A DNA stretch of 6,797 nucleotides from positions 10,659 to 17,455 of the forward strand of contig WVXJ01000136.1 in the NCBI GenBank assembly GCA_011773575.1. The letters run 5' to 3'. A program made the position numbers and the translations under genes. Below the pieces are notes generated by a model. That model did not search any database. It was not told the origin of the DNA and worked only from the letters and a program-made list of their open reading frames with translations. Source of the DNA: Armatimonadota bacterium (GTDB lineage Bacteria > Armatimonadota > Hebobacteria > Hebobacterales > WVXJ01). Below are positions 1-6,192 of the stretch, piece after piece (position 1 is the stretch's first letter; every line of letters begins with the position of its first letter).

Positions 1-369
1 GCGGGGGTGGTGCTGGTAAATGTAGGCCCACAGCGGGAAAAGGCGCGCAGAACCCGTGCCATCGCCGATATAAAAGAAATGGATACCATGTTGGAGATAT
101 ATCATGCCGATAATGGAGACTATCCGACTTCCCAGCAGGGGCTTCAGGCGCTCATTACCGAGCCGAGTACCCCGCCTGTCCCCGGCAACTGGCAGGGTCC
201 TTATATGAAGAATCGCAGGCAGCCCCCACTTGACCCATGGGGTAATGAATATGTCTATGTCTCACCGGGACAGCAGAACCCGGACACTTTTGACCTCTAT
301 TCCTACGGAGCAGACGGACGCTCCGGAGGCAGTGGGAAAGATGAGGATGTAGTCCCTTGGGAGGAATAG
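1..369 (+). CDS. gspG: GspG major pseudopilin, 5'-truncated by window edge
   Basis: GspG polymerises in the periplasm into the T2SS pseudopilus that pushes substrates through the secretin. The frame is open from base 1, giving 122 residues and a TAG stop; the prepilin leader and, by alignment from memory, about 16 residues of the mature N-terminal helix lie outside the window. What remains is the end of the hydrophobic helix, the GspG hallmark YHADNGDYPTSQQGLQAL near residues 34-51, then DPWGNEYVYVSPG near 78-90, and YSYGADGRSGGSGKDEDV near 100-117. The last block is the acidic loop that binds calcium in characterised GspG proteins. The DPWG and GADG blocks separate GspG from ordinary type IV pilins. 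The GTG at base 7 is internal to the gene and not a start. The other pseudopilin genes follow directly. The usual proline near mature position 22 appears to be absent. Identity is very secure. Confidence 0.95.
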   Translation, partial: AGVVLVNVGPQREKARRTRAIADIKEMDTMLEIYHADNGDYPTSQQGLQALITEPSTPPVPGNWQGPYMKNRRQPPLDPWGNEYVYVSPGQQNPDTFDLYSYGADGRSGGSGKDEDVVPWEE

Positions 370-394
370 CAGAGCAACGCGGAAGATCCGTCGC

Positions 395-931
395 ATGAAT
401 GAGACAGCACCAAGCTACAGCAAGCGAATTTCTCCGCGAAACCGGCGCGGCTTCACCCTGCTGGAACTTATCCTCGTCTGCGCGATCATAGTCATCGTCA
501 TGGGGGTAGTCTCCGCTTCCATGACAGGCTTTCTGGCACGCAGCCAGTTGCGCCGCAGCGCCTCCCGATTGGCCTCCATGGCGGTTTTTGCCCGCACTCA
601 TGCCATCACTGCCGGCCGCCAGGTGGAAATGAGAGTGGACAAGTATGCAGGAGAGGTTGCCCTTTTTGAACAATCCGATGATCCAGATCAGGAATTCTCT
701 TCGCTGGGCGCGAGGTGGAGGTACTCTCTCCCGCAGAATGTCTCTATCTCTGCGTTCGAAATCGGCGGAGAAGAAACGGAACAGGGAAGCATAATCTTCT
801 TTCCCGAGGGAGGGGCGGAAGAGGCCTATCTTGTGCTCTCTTTATGCGATTCACAGGGCAGAATCATGACCGCGGCAGAGCAGAAACAGATATGGGTAAA
901 CAAGATAACGGGCCGGCTGAAGGTGGAATGA
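395..931 (+). CDS. gspH: GspH minor pseudopilin (GspH/FimT type prepilin)
   Basis: GspH is a minor pseudopilin that joins the pseudopilus near its tip, between the GspG shaft and the I-J-K cap. The 178-residue product has a basic 19-residue leader ending RNRRG, then the prepilin peptidase site G19/F20 with Glu at mature +5 (E24, FTLLEL), and one hydrophobic helix to about residue 45. The rest is a beta-rich globular domain. The late stretch IIFFPEGGAEEAYLVL and the terminal NKITGRLKVE fit the GspH pattern of a Phe-x-Pro-x-Gly strand and a closing Thr-Gly-Arg strand. The start is ATG 395, with GGAAG at 381-385 nine bases upstream. It lies 25 bases after gspG and overlaps gspI by four bases. 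A general FimT-like minor pilin is the alternative, but the order G-H-I-J-K supports GspH. Confidence 0.9.
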   Translation: MNETAPSYSKRISPRNRRGFTLLELILVCAIIVIVMGVVSASMTGFLARSQLRRSASRLASMAVFARTHAITAGRQVEMRVDKYAGEVALFEQSDDPDQEFSSLGARWRYSLPQNVSISAFEIGGEETEQGSIIFFPEGGAEEAYLVLSLCDSQGRIMTAAEQKQIWVNKITGRLKVE

Positions 932-1332
932 GAGAACAGCCGAGAGTAGAGAATCATAGGCTGAGGCTTCACAGCCGTCACGGCTTCACCCTTGTGGAAG
1001 CACTGCTGGCGGCGGTTCTCATCGTGATAGGGATTGCGGGCGCGCTGGGTGCGATCTCCGCGGGGTTGCGCGCGGGTGCGGCTGGAGACTTCTATCGCGT
1101 CTCCGCACTTCTCGCCCAGCAGAAGATGGCCGAACTGGAGGCCGCGCCTCAGCTCTCCGTGGGTGAGGAAGAAGGCGATTTCGAACCGGATTACACGGGT
1201 TATGATTGGTCATATACGATAGAAGAGGGACCGGAAGGGCTCTGGTTGGTACGGCTCAAGATATCGGAGACCACTGATGCGGAACGGTCCCGAGAAGCAG
1301 AGATAGTAACTTACCTTCTGCGGCGAGGATGA
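928..1332 (+). CDS. gspI: GspI minor pseudopilin
   Basis: GspI is a minor pseudopilin that in studied systems nucleates the I-J-K tip complex of the pseudopilus. The product is 134 residues from ATG 928. It has a 19-residue leader, cleavage site G19/F20, Glu at mature +5 (FTLVEA) and a hydrophobic helix to about residue 45. A short globular domain contains LLAQQKMAELEA (a helix common in GspI) and YTGYDWSYTIEE, like the family's Tyr-x-Trp strand. The frame is open further upstream (to 715), but that part lies inside gspH and would bury the prepilin leader 90 residues in, so ATG 928 is the start. Its ATG overlaps the gspH TGA as ATGA, and GAAGG at 919-923 sits four bases upstream, inside gspH. 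This arrangement suggests translational coupling. It overlaps gspJ in the same way. Confidence 0.87.
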   Translation: MREQPRVENHRLRLHSRHGFTLVEALLAAVLIVIGIAGALGAISAGLRAGAAGDFYRVSALLAQQKMAELEAAPQLSVGEEEGDFEPDYTGYDWSYTIEEGPEGLWLVRLKISETTDAERSREAEIVTYLLRRG

Positions 1333-1970
1333 TGAAAGCGCGCAATGGCTTCACACTGCTGGAACTGACCATGGCGATGACCGTGGTGGCGATCTTGGCG
1401 GTTGCAATGGTAAGCGCGTTCACCACCGGACTGCAGACATGGGAAAGGGTAGAACAGCGGTCAGACGCGGAGCAGAGAGTGTCGGCGGTGCTGGAGACCC
1501 TCTCCGCGGATCTTCGCGGCGCCTGGTTGGGCCCGAATGACAAAGGAGGCTGGTTCACTCTGGAAGGACAAGAGGATGCCTCTTCTCTCTCCTTTACCTG
1601 CTTGCTTTCGGGACGACAGACAGGGCAGACGTTGGATTTTTCCGCCGTTTCCTATTACCTCGACTCTTCCAGCGGGATTCTTTGGCGAGAAGTAGGACCC
1701 GCGCCTTCGGAAAAGGCCGTAGAGCAGTCGGAACAGATTGAAGGCCAAGAAGACGAAATAGCCGAGGATGTGCTTCAATTCTCGGTTCGCTGCTGGGATG
1801 GCGAGGAGTGGCAGGAAGTATGGCCGCCCGCCATTTCCGGAAACGGAACAGCGGAGCAGAATACTGTGTCTCTCCCCCATATTGTCGAGATCAGCATGGA
1901 ACTATCAAGCGGTCAAGAGAGAACGCGAACCGTACGCACCATGATACCCATTGAAATGGCCCATCCGTGA
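1329..1970 (+). CDS. gspJ: GspJ minor pseudopilin
   Basis: GspJ is a minor pseudopilin of the T2SS tip complex with GspI and GspK. The 213-residue product has a very short leader, MMKARNG, with cleavage G7/F8 and Glu at mature +5 (E12, FTLLEL). A hydrophobic helix runs to about residue 30. Next comes an amphipathic helix ending in TLSADLRGAW (near 56-65), matching the Leu-x-x-Asp-Leu pattern of GspJ, then a beta-rich domain. Residues about 127-146 are an acidic, Glu/Gln-rich segment between strands, probably a solvent-exposed loop. The first codons read ATGATG overlapping the gspI TGA, so 1329 and 1332 are both possible starts and differ by one Met. Length is close to typical GspJ. Context between gspI and gspK makes the assignment firm. 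Confidence 0.89.
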   Translation: MMKARNGFTLLELTMAMTVVAILAVAMVSAFTTGLQTWERVEQRSDAEQRVSAVLETLSADLRGAWLGPNDKGGWFTLEGQEDASSLSFTCLLSGRQTGQTLDFSAVSYYLDSSSGILWREVGPAPSEKAVEQSEQIEGQEDEIAEDVLQFSVRCWDGEEWQEVWPPAISGNGTAEQNTVSLPHIVEISMELSSGQERTRTVRTMIPIEMAHP

Positions 1971-1973
1971 GGA
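1967..1973 (+). promoter_or_regulatory. Ribosome binding site deciding the gspK start
   Basis: GTGAGGA spans the gspJ stop codon and lies four bases before ATG 1978. In-frame alternatives are TTG 1951, TTG 1975 and ATG 1987. Their spacing to this site is worse, or, for 1951, they have no comparable site. This favours ATG 1978. Confidence 0.6.
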
Positions 1974-1977
1974 CTTG

Positions 1978-3105
1978 ATGCCGGACATGCTCAAGAAAAT
2001 TGCCGCAACCTATCGGAACCGCAGAGGGGCCGCCTTAGTTCTGGCGATCTTCACCAGCGTCATCCTCACCGTATTGGCCGTCGGCCTGGTCGAGATCGTA
2101 CGGGTCGAGATAATCGCCTCCCGCTCTGCTCTAAATCGCCTCCAGGCGCGTTACTTGGCAAAAGCCGGTTTCAATCTTGCCCGTTCCCTGTTAATGTATG
2201 AGGACGAACAAGACACTGACGGGACGGAGGATGTCTGGTTTACCCTCCAGGATGAACCCCCTCTCGATCTGGGAGAGGGTTCGTGCCATATGGCCGTCAT
2301 TGACGCCTGTTCGCTCATCAATGTCAATACGGCAGATGAAGGGGTATTGTCAGTCATCATCGGCGACCTTGCGCTTGCTCAGGCGGTTGCGGCTTGGAGA
2401 ACGGAGAACGGACCTTTTCGAAGCCTGGGCGAACTTGGCCGCGTTGAAGGGATGAGTAAAGATCGACTGGCGGAATTGGCAAAACTCGTCACAACAGTCT
2501 CTCTGGAACGCAATGTCTCTGCTGAGGGTGAGGAAAGGGTGAATGTGAATACACCGGATCCATCGCAAATGGTCAGACTCTTGGGCATTAGGCAATCTCA
2601 GGCTCAAAGCATCATACACTACCGCAGATTGCAGCCGGATGACCTGCTTCATGCACCTGGAGAAGTATTAAGAGCGGACTTGCCCAGATCGGTGGTAAAA
2701 GAAATCATGGACAAGATCACCGTAAGCGAGGCAAAATACAATAGCGGCCGAGTGAACCTGAACACAGCATCGCGAGAAGTTCTTCTGGCTCTGCCGGGGG
2801 CTTCTCCTCAATTCGTTGATACCTTGATAGCAAGGAGAGAAGAAGAGGGCGGTGGACTGCGCTCAATCGGAGAACTGCTCGGCTTCCCGGGCATATCAGA
2901 TGAGGACTTCATCTCTCTGTCCGGGCTGACCTGCACGAAATCGTCCACCTATATAATCGAAGCCTCAGCACAACTTGAGGGCAAGCCCGTCCGCCGGACC
3001 CTGCAGGGGGTAGTGATGCGCCAGCCGGGGCCCGTGGCGCCTATCGCCTCCGGCTGGAAAGAGACTTTCCGGCCCACCTTCATCCAAACCGGGGAATCAG
3101 GATAG
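1978..3105 (+). CDS. gspK: GspK minor pseudopilin with helix-hairpin-helix-like domains
   Basis: GspK is the large minor pseudopilin that caps the pseudopilus tip with GspI and GspJ and is thought to contact substrate or secretin. From ATG 1978 it has 375 residues. The leader ends NRRG at 17, followed by mature AALVLAIFTSVILTVLAVGL, a hydrophobic helix to about residue 40. Mature position 5 is Leu (L22) rather than Glu, as is usual for GspK. The LARYLAKAG-like stretch near 57-64 (QARYLAKAG) is typical of the family. Three NxNT units follow: NVNT at 115-118, 189-192 and 260-263. Each opens a SAM/ComEA-like alpha-helical region, with LPG at 272-274 and FPGI at 303-306 in the last. The C-terminal strand YIIEASAQLEG closes the pilin fold. 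Typical GspK has two SAM-like regions, so three NxNT motifs are unusual. A TTG at 1951 would add nine residues. The gene follows gspJ by seven bases and is six bases before the pilM-pilN gene. Confidence 0.95.
   Translation: MPDMLKKIAATYRNRRGAALVLAIFTSVILTVLAVGLVEIVRVEIIASRSALNRLQARYLAKAGFNLARSLLMYEDEQDTDGTEDVWFTLQDEPPLDLGEGSCHMAVIDACSLINVNTADEGVLSVIIGDLALAQAVAAWRTENGPFRSLGELGRVEGMSKDRLAELAKLVTTVSLERNVSAEGEERVNVNTPDPSQMVRLLGIRQSQAQSIIHYRRLQPDDLLHAPGEVLRADLPRSVVKEIMDKITVSEAKYNSGRVNLNTASREVLLALPGASPQFVDTLIARREEEGGGLRSIGELLGFPGISDEDFISLSGLTCTKSSTYIIEASAQLEGKPVRRTLQGVVMRQPGPVAPIASGWKETFRPTFIQTGESG
2254..2282 (+). other. Inverted repeat / potential mRNA hairpin inside gspK
   Basis: CCCTCTC at 2259-2265 pairs perfectly with GAGAGGG at 2273-2279 across a seven-base loop. 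GAA (2254-2256) then pairs with TTC (2280-2282) after a two-base bulge, giving ten base pairs in all. No run of T follows, so it is not an intrinsic terminator. It encodes part of the segment EPPLDLGEGS ahead of the first NxNT unit, so the pairing may be a by-product of the coding sequence. Confidence 0.4.
2314..2940 (+). repeat. Three tandem NxNT helix-hairpin-helix-like units within GspK
   Basis: These are protein-level repeats, not DNA repeats. Unit 1 starts LINVNTADEGVL (residue 113) and continues to FRSLGELGRVEGMSKDRL. Unit 2 starts RVNVNTPDPSQM (residue 188) and contains LLGIRQSQAQSIIHYRR. Unit 3 starts RVNLNTASREVL (residue 259 for the Val) and contains LPGASPQFVDTLIARR and a second turn, LLGFPGIS. 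The NxNT motifs are 74 and 71 residues apart, which suggests one domain size repeated three times. Units 1 and 3 keep the second hairpin most clearly; unit 2 is the most divergent. Domain limits are by eye. Confidence 0.7.
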
Positions 3106-3111
3106 ACATAG

Positions 3112-4737
3112 ATGAGAGGAGAAGAAGCACCCATCGCAATCGATATAGGCTCACGCGGGGTGAAAGTCGCCCAGGTCGTAACCCGCGGGGACAGGGTGGT
3201 TCAGGTGCGCTGCGGCTATGGACAACTGCCCCAGGGATTCGCTTGGGAGCCTGAGAAGCGAAGCAGCCCGGTCGAGGAGGCTCTGGACAAGGCCCTGGAG
3301 CAGGCCGGAGTACGAGGCCGGGGGGCGATCTGCGTTCTGCCGAGACATCAGGTAACCGTGAGGTTCACTGAGTTTCCCGTTGCTCGCCCTGATGATCTGG
3401 CGAAGATGGCTGCGCTCGAAGCCGAACAACACATCCCTCTTGCCGTCGAGGAAACGGTGGTTGGCTATGAGTCCCTCGGCGCACCTTCTCCGGACACCGG
3501 ACTGGCTCCTGCGCTGATCGTGGCTGCCCGCAGACCGGTCGTGCAAGGCTATCTTTCCCTTCTCTCTGCACTCAATCTTCAATCCGAGCAAATTACATTT
3601 GACGCGCTCTGTTTGTTCAAAATGTGGCAATCCTTAGGAGTCGACTCCGATTCTGCCTTCCTGCTTGATCTGGGCGCGAGAGTGATGACGATAAACCTCA
3701 TAGACAGCGGCCGCTTGCGCATGAGCCGTACTATAAGCGGCGGCGGAGAAGATCTCACGCGGGCCTTTCAGACCGATTTCGGCACTTCCCTTGATGAGGC
3801 TGAGCAGGTAAAGCAAACCCGTGGACTGACCGTTGTTCAAGACGGCATACCCAGTGCGGTGAGCAAATGGATGGAGGCTTTGCTTGCAGAGATTCGCCGT
3901 TCAGCCATGGCTTTCGGCACGCAGTCCGCCAAGCCGACCAAGATCTACTTGAGCGGCGGCGGCTCCCTGCTGCCCGGGCTGGATAGGTTTCTCGACGAGG
4001 TTGCCGGCCTCAAAACAAGCCTCCTGCTTCCAGGTCAAGACCTCCTGACTCCTTCACAAGGTGCCGTCTTCGCCCTTCCCTATGCGGCAAGCCTGGCCGC
4101 CTCACAGAAAACCCAAGCGCTGAATCTGCTTCTCCCCGAAGCCGTCTCCGCAGAACGCGTCCTTCGTCGCCGCAGAGTCTGGACAACCGCCGCGCTGGCG
4201 GCAGGTGTCGCTTTGCTGACCTTCATCGGCGGCTCCTATGTTTCCCTGGAGCGCAAGAAGATGATGATTTCCGAGACGGCCCCGACGGTGGAACAGGCAA
4301 ACCAGGATCTGCAAAAGGCGGGGAGATTATCTAAAGAGAGAAGGGACCTCGGATCCCAGTTGGATTTTCTCACCACCGCCCACAAGGGCCGACACCACTT
4401 CTTGGATATCCTGCTGGAAATCCACCAACGCGCTCCCAAGGGAGTATGGCTGACCAGTATGGTCATGGAAAAGAGCACACCTTCGCCGGACAGAAACGCC
4501 TATATCTTGCAGATGGCCGGCAAGGCTCCCGATAATGAAGTTGTAGCTGATCTTGTCTCCGCGCTTGCAGGCATTCCAACCCTGAAAGAGGCAAACCTGC
4601 AAAGCGCGAAGTCGGTACGAATTGGGACAGAGCATATGGTGGAGTTCTCTCTTTCCTGCGAGTTATCCGACGCCGGCCTGGATGATAAGACGCCCTCCCC
4701 GGAGAAGACCGACGAGGACACGGAGGAAACGCCATGA
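3112..4737 (+). CDS. gspL: PilM-PilN fusion (GspL-type inner-membrane platform protein)
   Basis: This is the platform component that links the cytoplasmic ATPase to the periplasm, the role of GspL in T2SS and of PilM plus PilN in type IV pili. The 541-residue protein begins with a complete PilM-like actin fold: AIDIGSRGVK (9-18, phosphate-1 loop), LLDLGARVMTINL (184-196, phosphate-2 loop), then SRTISGGGEDLTRAF, and IYLSGGGSLLPGL (278-290, adenosine region). ALNLLLPEA (336-344) resembles the INLLP motif that PilN uses to bind PilM. After an RRRR stop-transfer cluster (352-355) comes a membrane helix at about 357-378, a probable coiled coil to about 425, and a PilN-like periplasmic ferredoxin-fold domain (APKGVWLTSMVM, then a strand around ILQMAGKAP). 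The last 20 or so residues are acidic and low-complexity. ATG 3112 has AGGA at 3099-3102 nine bases upstream. The gene overlaps gspM by ATGA. Classical GspL is shorter and usually has a degenerate nucleotide site. Confidence 0.92.
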   Translation: MRGEEAPIAIDIGSRGVKVAQVVTRGDRVVQVRCGYGQLPQGFAWEPEKRSSPVEEALDKALEQAGVRGRGAICVLPRHQVTVRFTEFPVARPDDLAKMAALEAEQHIPLAVEETVVGYESLGAPSPDTGLAPALIVAARRPVVQGYLSLLSALNLQSEQITFDALCLFKMWQSLGVDSDSAFLLDLGARVMTINLIDSGRLRMSRTISGGGEDLTRAFQTDFGTSLDEAEQVKQTRGLTVVQDGIPSAVSKWMEALLAEIRRSAMAFGTQSAKPTKIYLSGGGSLLPGLDRFLDEVAGLKTSLLLPGQDLLTPSQGAVFALPYAASLAASQKTQALNLLLPEAVSAERVLRRRRVWTTAALAAGVALLTFIGGSYVSLERKKMMISETAPTVEQANQDLQKAGRLSKERRDLGSQLDFLTTAHKGRHHFLDILLEIHQRAPKGVWLTSMVMEKSTPSPDRNAYILQMAGKAPDNEVVADLVSALAGIPTLKEANLQSAKSVRIGTEHMVEFSLSCELSDAGLDDKTPSPEKTDEDTEETP

Positions 4738-5276
4738 GGCGGCTGACGCGCCGGGAGCGGGCACTGGCTGTGATATGCGGGGCTCTTCTAGTCGCGGTGG
4801 TTCTGGTGCAAGGGATAGCCAAGCCGCTGCGGGAGAGACTGGCGGAGATAGACCGCAATCTGCTGCAACAGAAGGACATCATCAATCGCGCACAGGCAGC
4901 AACCCTGGACCTGTATGCCGTCGAAACGGATATAGAGACACTCGCTGCGCGCCGCCGCGCTTTCATTATCACAGGAGAAGCAGTACCTGAAATGATGCGC
5001 AAGGTTGAGAAAGCGGCTGAGGAAACACAAATAGGACAAGTGAACATTCGACCTCTGGGCCGAGAAGAGCAAGAAGGACTCATGCGCCATCGGATGCAGT
5101 TGGAGGTTAAAGAATCATTCTTGCCTCTGAAGAATTTTCTCTACCACCTGGAAGAAGGGGAACCGGCATTAATAATTGATAGAATAGCAGTTGACGCGGA
5201 AACGAAGGTTTCTGATATAGTTCGCGCTACCGTATTTATATCGGCCTACAGCCTACCTGCGGGAGAGACAAAATGA
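4734..5276 (+). CDS. gspM: PilO/GspM-like inner-membrane platform protein
   Basis: PilO and GspM are bitopic inner-membrane proteins that pair with PilN/GspL through similar coiled-coil and ferredoxin-like periplasmic domains. The 180-residue product has a short basic cytoplasmic N-terminus (MRRLTRRER), one membrane helix at about 10-27, a charged heptad-rich coiled coil to about 72, and a globular periplasmic domain at about 80-175. The stretch LPLKNFLYHLEEGEPALIIDRIAV matches the helix-then-strand pattern (Leu-x-x-Leu-Glu, then a hydrophobic Asp strand) of PilO and of the T2SS protein M subtype b family. A strong ribosome site, GGAGGAAA at 4722-4729, is inside the end of the preceding gene, with GGAGG seven bases before ATG 4734, and the stop/start overlap is ATGA. 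Position after a PilM-PilN protein supports PilO/GspM. Sequence is diverged, so the subfamily is less sure than the role. Confidence 0.85.
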   Translation: MRRLTRRERALAVICGALLVAVVLVQGIAKPLRERLAEIDRNLLQQKDIINRAQAATLDLYAVETDIETLAARRRAFIITGEAVPEMMRKVEKAAEETQIGQVNIRPLGREEQEGLMRHRMQLEVKESFLPLKNFLYHLEEGEPALIIDRIAVDAETKVSDIVRATVFISAYSLPAGETK

Positions 5277-6124
5277 GAAAAGAGATAACCATAGGTATAA
5301 TCATCGGCCTGCTGTGGGGTTCGGGGATGCTGGCACCGGGCGCGGTTTTTCGTACGCCCGAACCCATGCCTGAGACACGGGTGGCGCCCCAACAGCCCGT
5401 CTCCTTACCTGAACTGACAGAAGGGGGGAGACCGCTGTCTTACTATGAGGCCATTGATGAGCGAGACCTATTCCGTCCTGCAGTCTTGCCCCATACACCA
5501 CCACCGCGGACAAGGAGATCTGCTGACCTTCCTGCATTCCCCAAGCCCGCCTGGCGGTCTCCCCTCCAGGGGTGGGCTTACGCGGGCTACGCTGCAATAG
5601 ACGGCGTGGCGGTGGCTATCCTGCAGGAATCGAGCAGTGCCCAGGCGGTCTTCCTCCGTGAAGGTGAGAACTTTCGCGGGGGTGATGTGGAGGAGATAAC
5701 TCCCGACCGCGTCCAACTCGCTTTCGAAGAGGGCCTCGAAATGATACCGAAATCGGATGCCTACAATACCGTTCCTCTGGACAGTACCAGCACGGCCGCT
5801 GCTTCAACGCCGCGGACCCCGCAAATACGACGGCCAAACCGCCCCGCCGCCGTCCCCACTACCCCCGCTGCAGCAGCGCCTCGGCCTTCGGAAGTGCGTC
5901 CGAGGGTGTCCGCTACCGGCAATCACGGTCAGAGATCGGCCGAACTCCGGGCGGAATGGGAATCCCGACGCCGTAGAATGATGCGCCGAGGGGAGAGCGC
6001 TCCTTCCTCGGAGGTTACGCTTCCGCCTCCACGACTGCCGAACCGTCTGCATTCGCGGCTGCAGGAGGAATCTGAACAAGAGGGGTCTGAAGAAACCGAA
6101 GAAGTCGACGAAACCATGCAATGA
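5273..6124 (+). CDS. gspC: GspC/PilP-like secretin-coupling protein with low-complexity tail
   Basis: GspC (PilP in type IV pili) sits in the inner membrane and reaches across the periplasm to bind the N0 domain of the secretin. The 283-residue product has a short N-terminal hydrophobic segment (about 5-25) that could be an anchor or uncleaved signal. A Pro-rich linker leads to YYEAIDERDLFRP (57-69), matching the R-D/N-L-F motif just before the GspC homology region. The domain at about 98-158 starts LQGWAYAG and includes the strand VAVAIL, then FLREGENFRGGDVEEITPDRV. This is the small beta-barrel pattern of GspC and PilP, with a GEN/GD turn and a closing DRV strand. No PDZ domain follows. Residues from about 165 are Pro/Ala/Thr-rich, then Arg-rich (RRRRMMRRGE), then strongly acidic to the end. 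GGGAGAG (5261-5267) lies five bases before ATG 5273, and the start overlaps the gspM stop as ATGA. Immediate proximity to gspD strengthens the call. Confidence 0.78.
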   Translation: MRKEITIGIIIGLLWGSGMLAPGAVFRTPEPMPETRVAPQQPVSLPELTEGGRPLSYYEAIDERDLFRPAVLPHTPPPRTRRSADLPAFPKPAWRSPLQGWAYAGYAAIDGVAVAILQESSSAQAVFLREGENFRGGDVEEITPDRVQLAFEEGLEMIPKSDAYNTVPLDSTSTAAASTPRTPQIRRPNRPAAVPTTPAAAAPRPSEVRPRVSATGNHGQRSAELRAEWESRRRRMMRRGESAPSSEVTLPPPRLPNRLHSRLQEESEQEGSEETEEVDETMQ

Positions 6125-6180
6125 AACCACAGTATTTGGCTTGCATGAAGTCTCATCATTATCTTGCAGCAAAGGATTTC

Positions 6181-6188
6181 AGGAGGAG
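6181..6188 (+). promoter_or_regulatory. Strong Shine-Dalgarno sequence of gspD
   Basis: AGGAGGAG is the best ribosome binding site in the window, with the AGGAGG core ending six bases before ATG 6193. It selects 6193 over the in-frame ATG 6121 and ATG 6145, which have no comparable upstream purine run. It lies in the 68-base gspC-gspD interval (6125-6192), in which I see no terminator and only weak promoter-like hexamers. Confidence 0.75.
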
Positions 6189-6192
6189 AAAG

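Noticed and set aside
155..673. Minus-strand open frame over gspG and gspH
   Set aside because: It is the reverse of two clear pseudopilin genes, and the translation has no recognisable family features.
715..927. Upstream extension of the gspI frame
   Set aside because: It lies wholly within gspH and would place the prepilin cleavage site about 90 residues from the N-terminus. ATG 928 gives a normal 19-residue leader.
4463..5083. Long minus-strand open frame (206 codons) across the gspL-gspM junction
   Set aside because: It is antisense to two well-supported genes, its protein is Arg/Ser-rich with no recognisable motif, and it lies in a GC-rich region where antisense frames stay open by chance.
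5543..5587. Overlapping GC-rich inverted repeats in gspC (GCCCGC/GCGGGC, AAGCCC/GGGCTT)
   Set aside because: The arms are six bases long and mutually exclusive, lie within coding sequence and have no T tract, so there is no support for a terminator or regulatory structure.
6136..6165. Possible promoter in the gspC-gspD gap (TTGGCT and TATCTT, 18 bases apart)
   Set aside because: Each hexamer matches only four of six consensus bases, and spacing is not ideal. Such matches are expected by chance, and the frame here is also open as a possible gspD extension.
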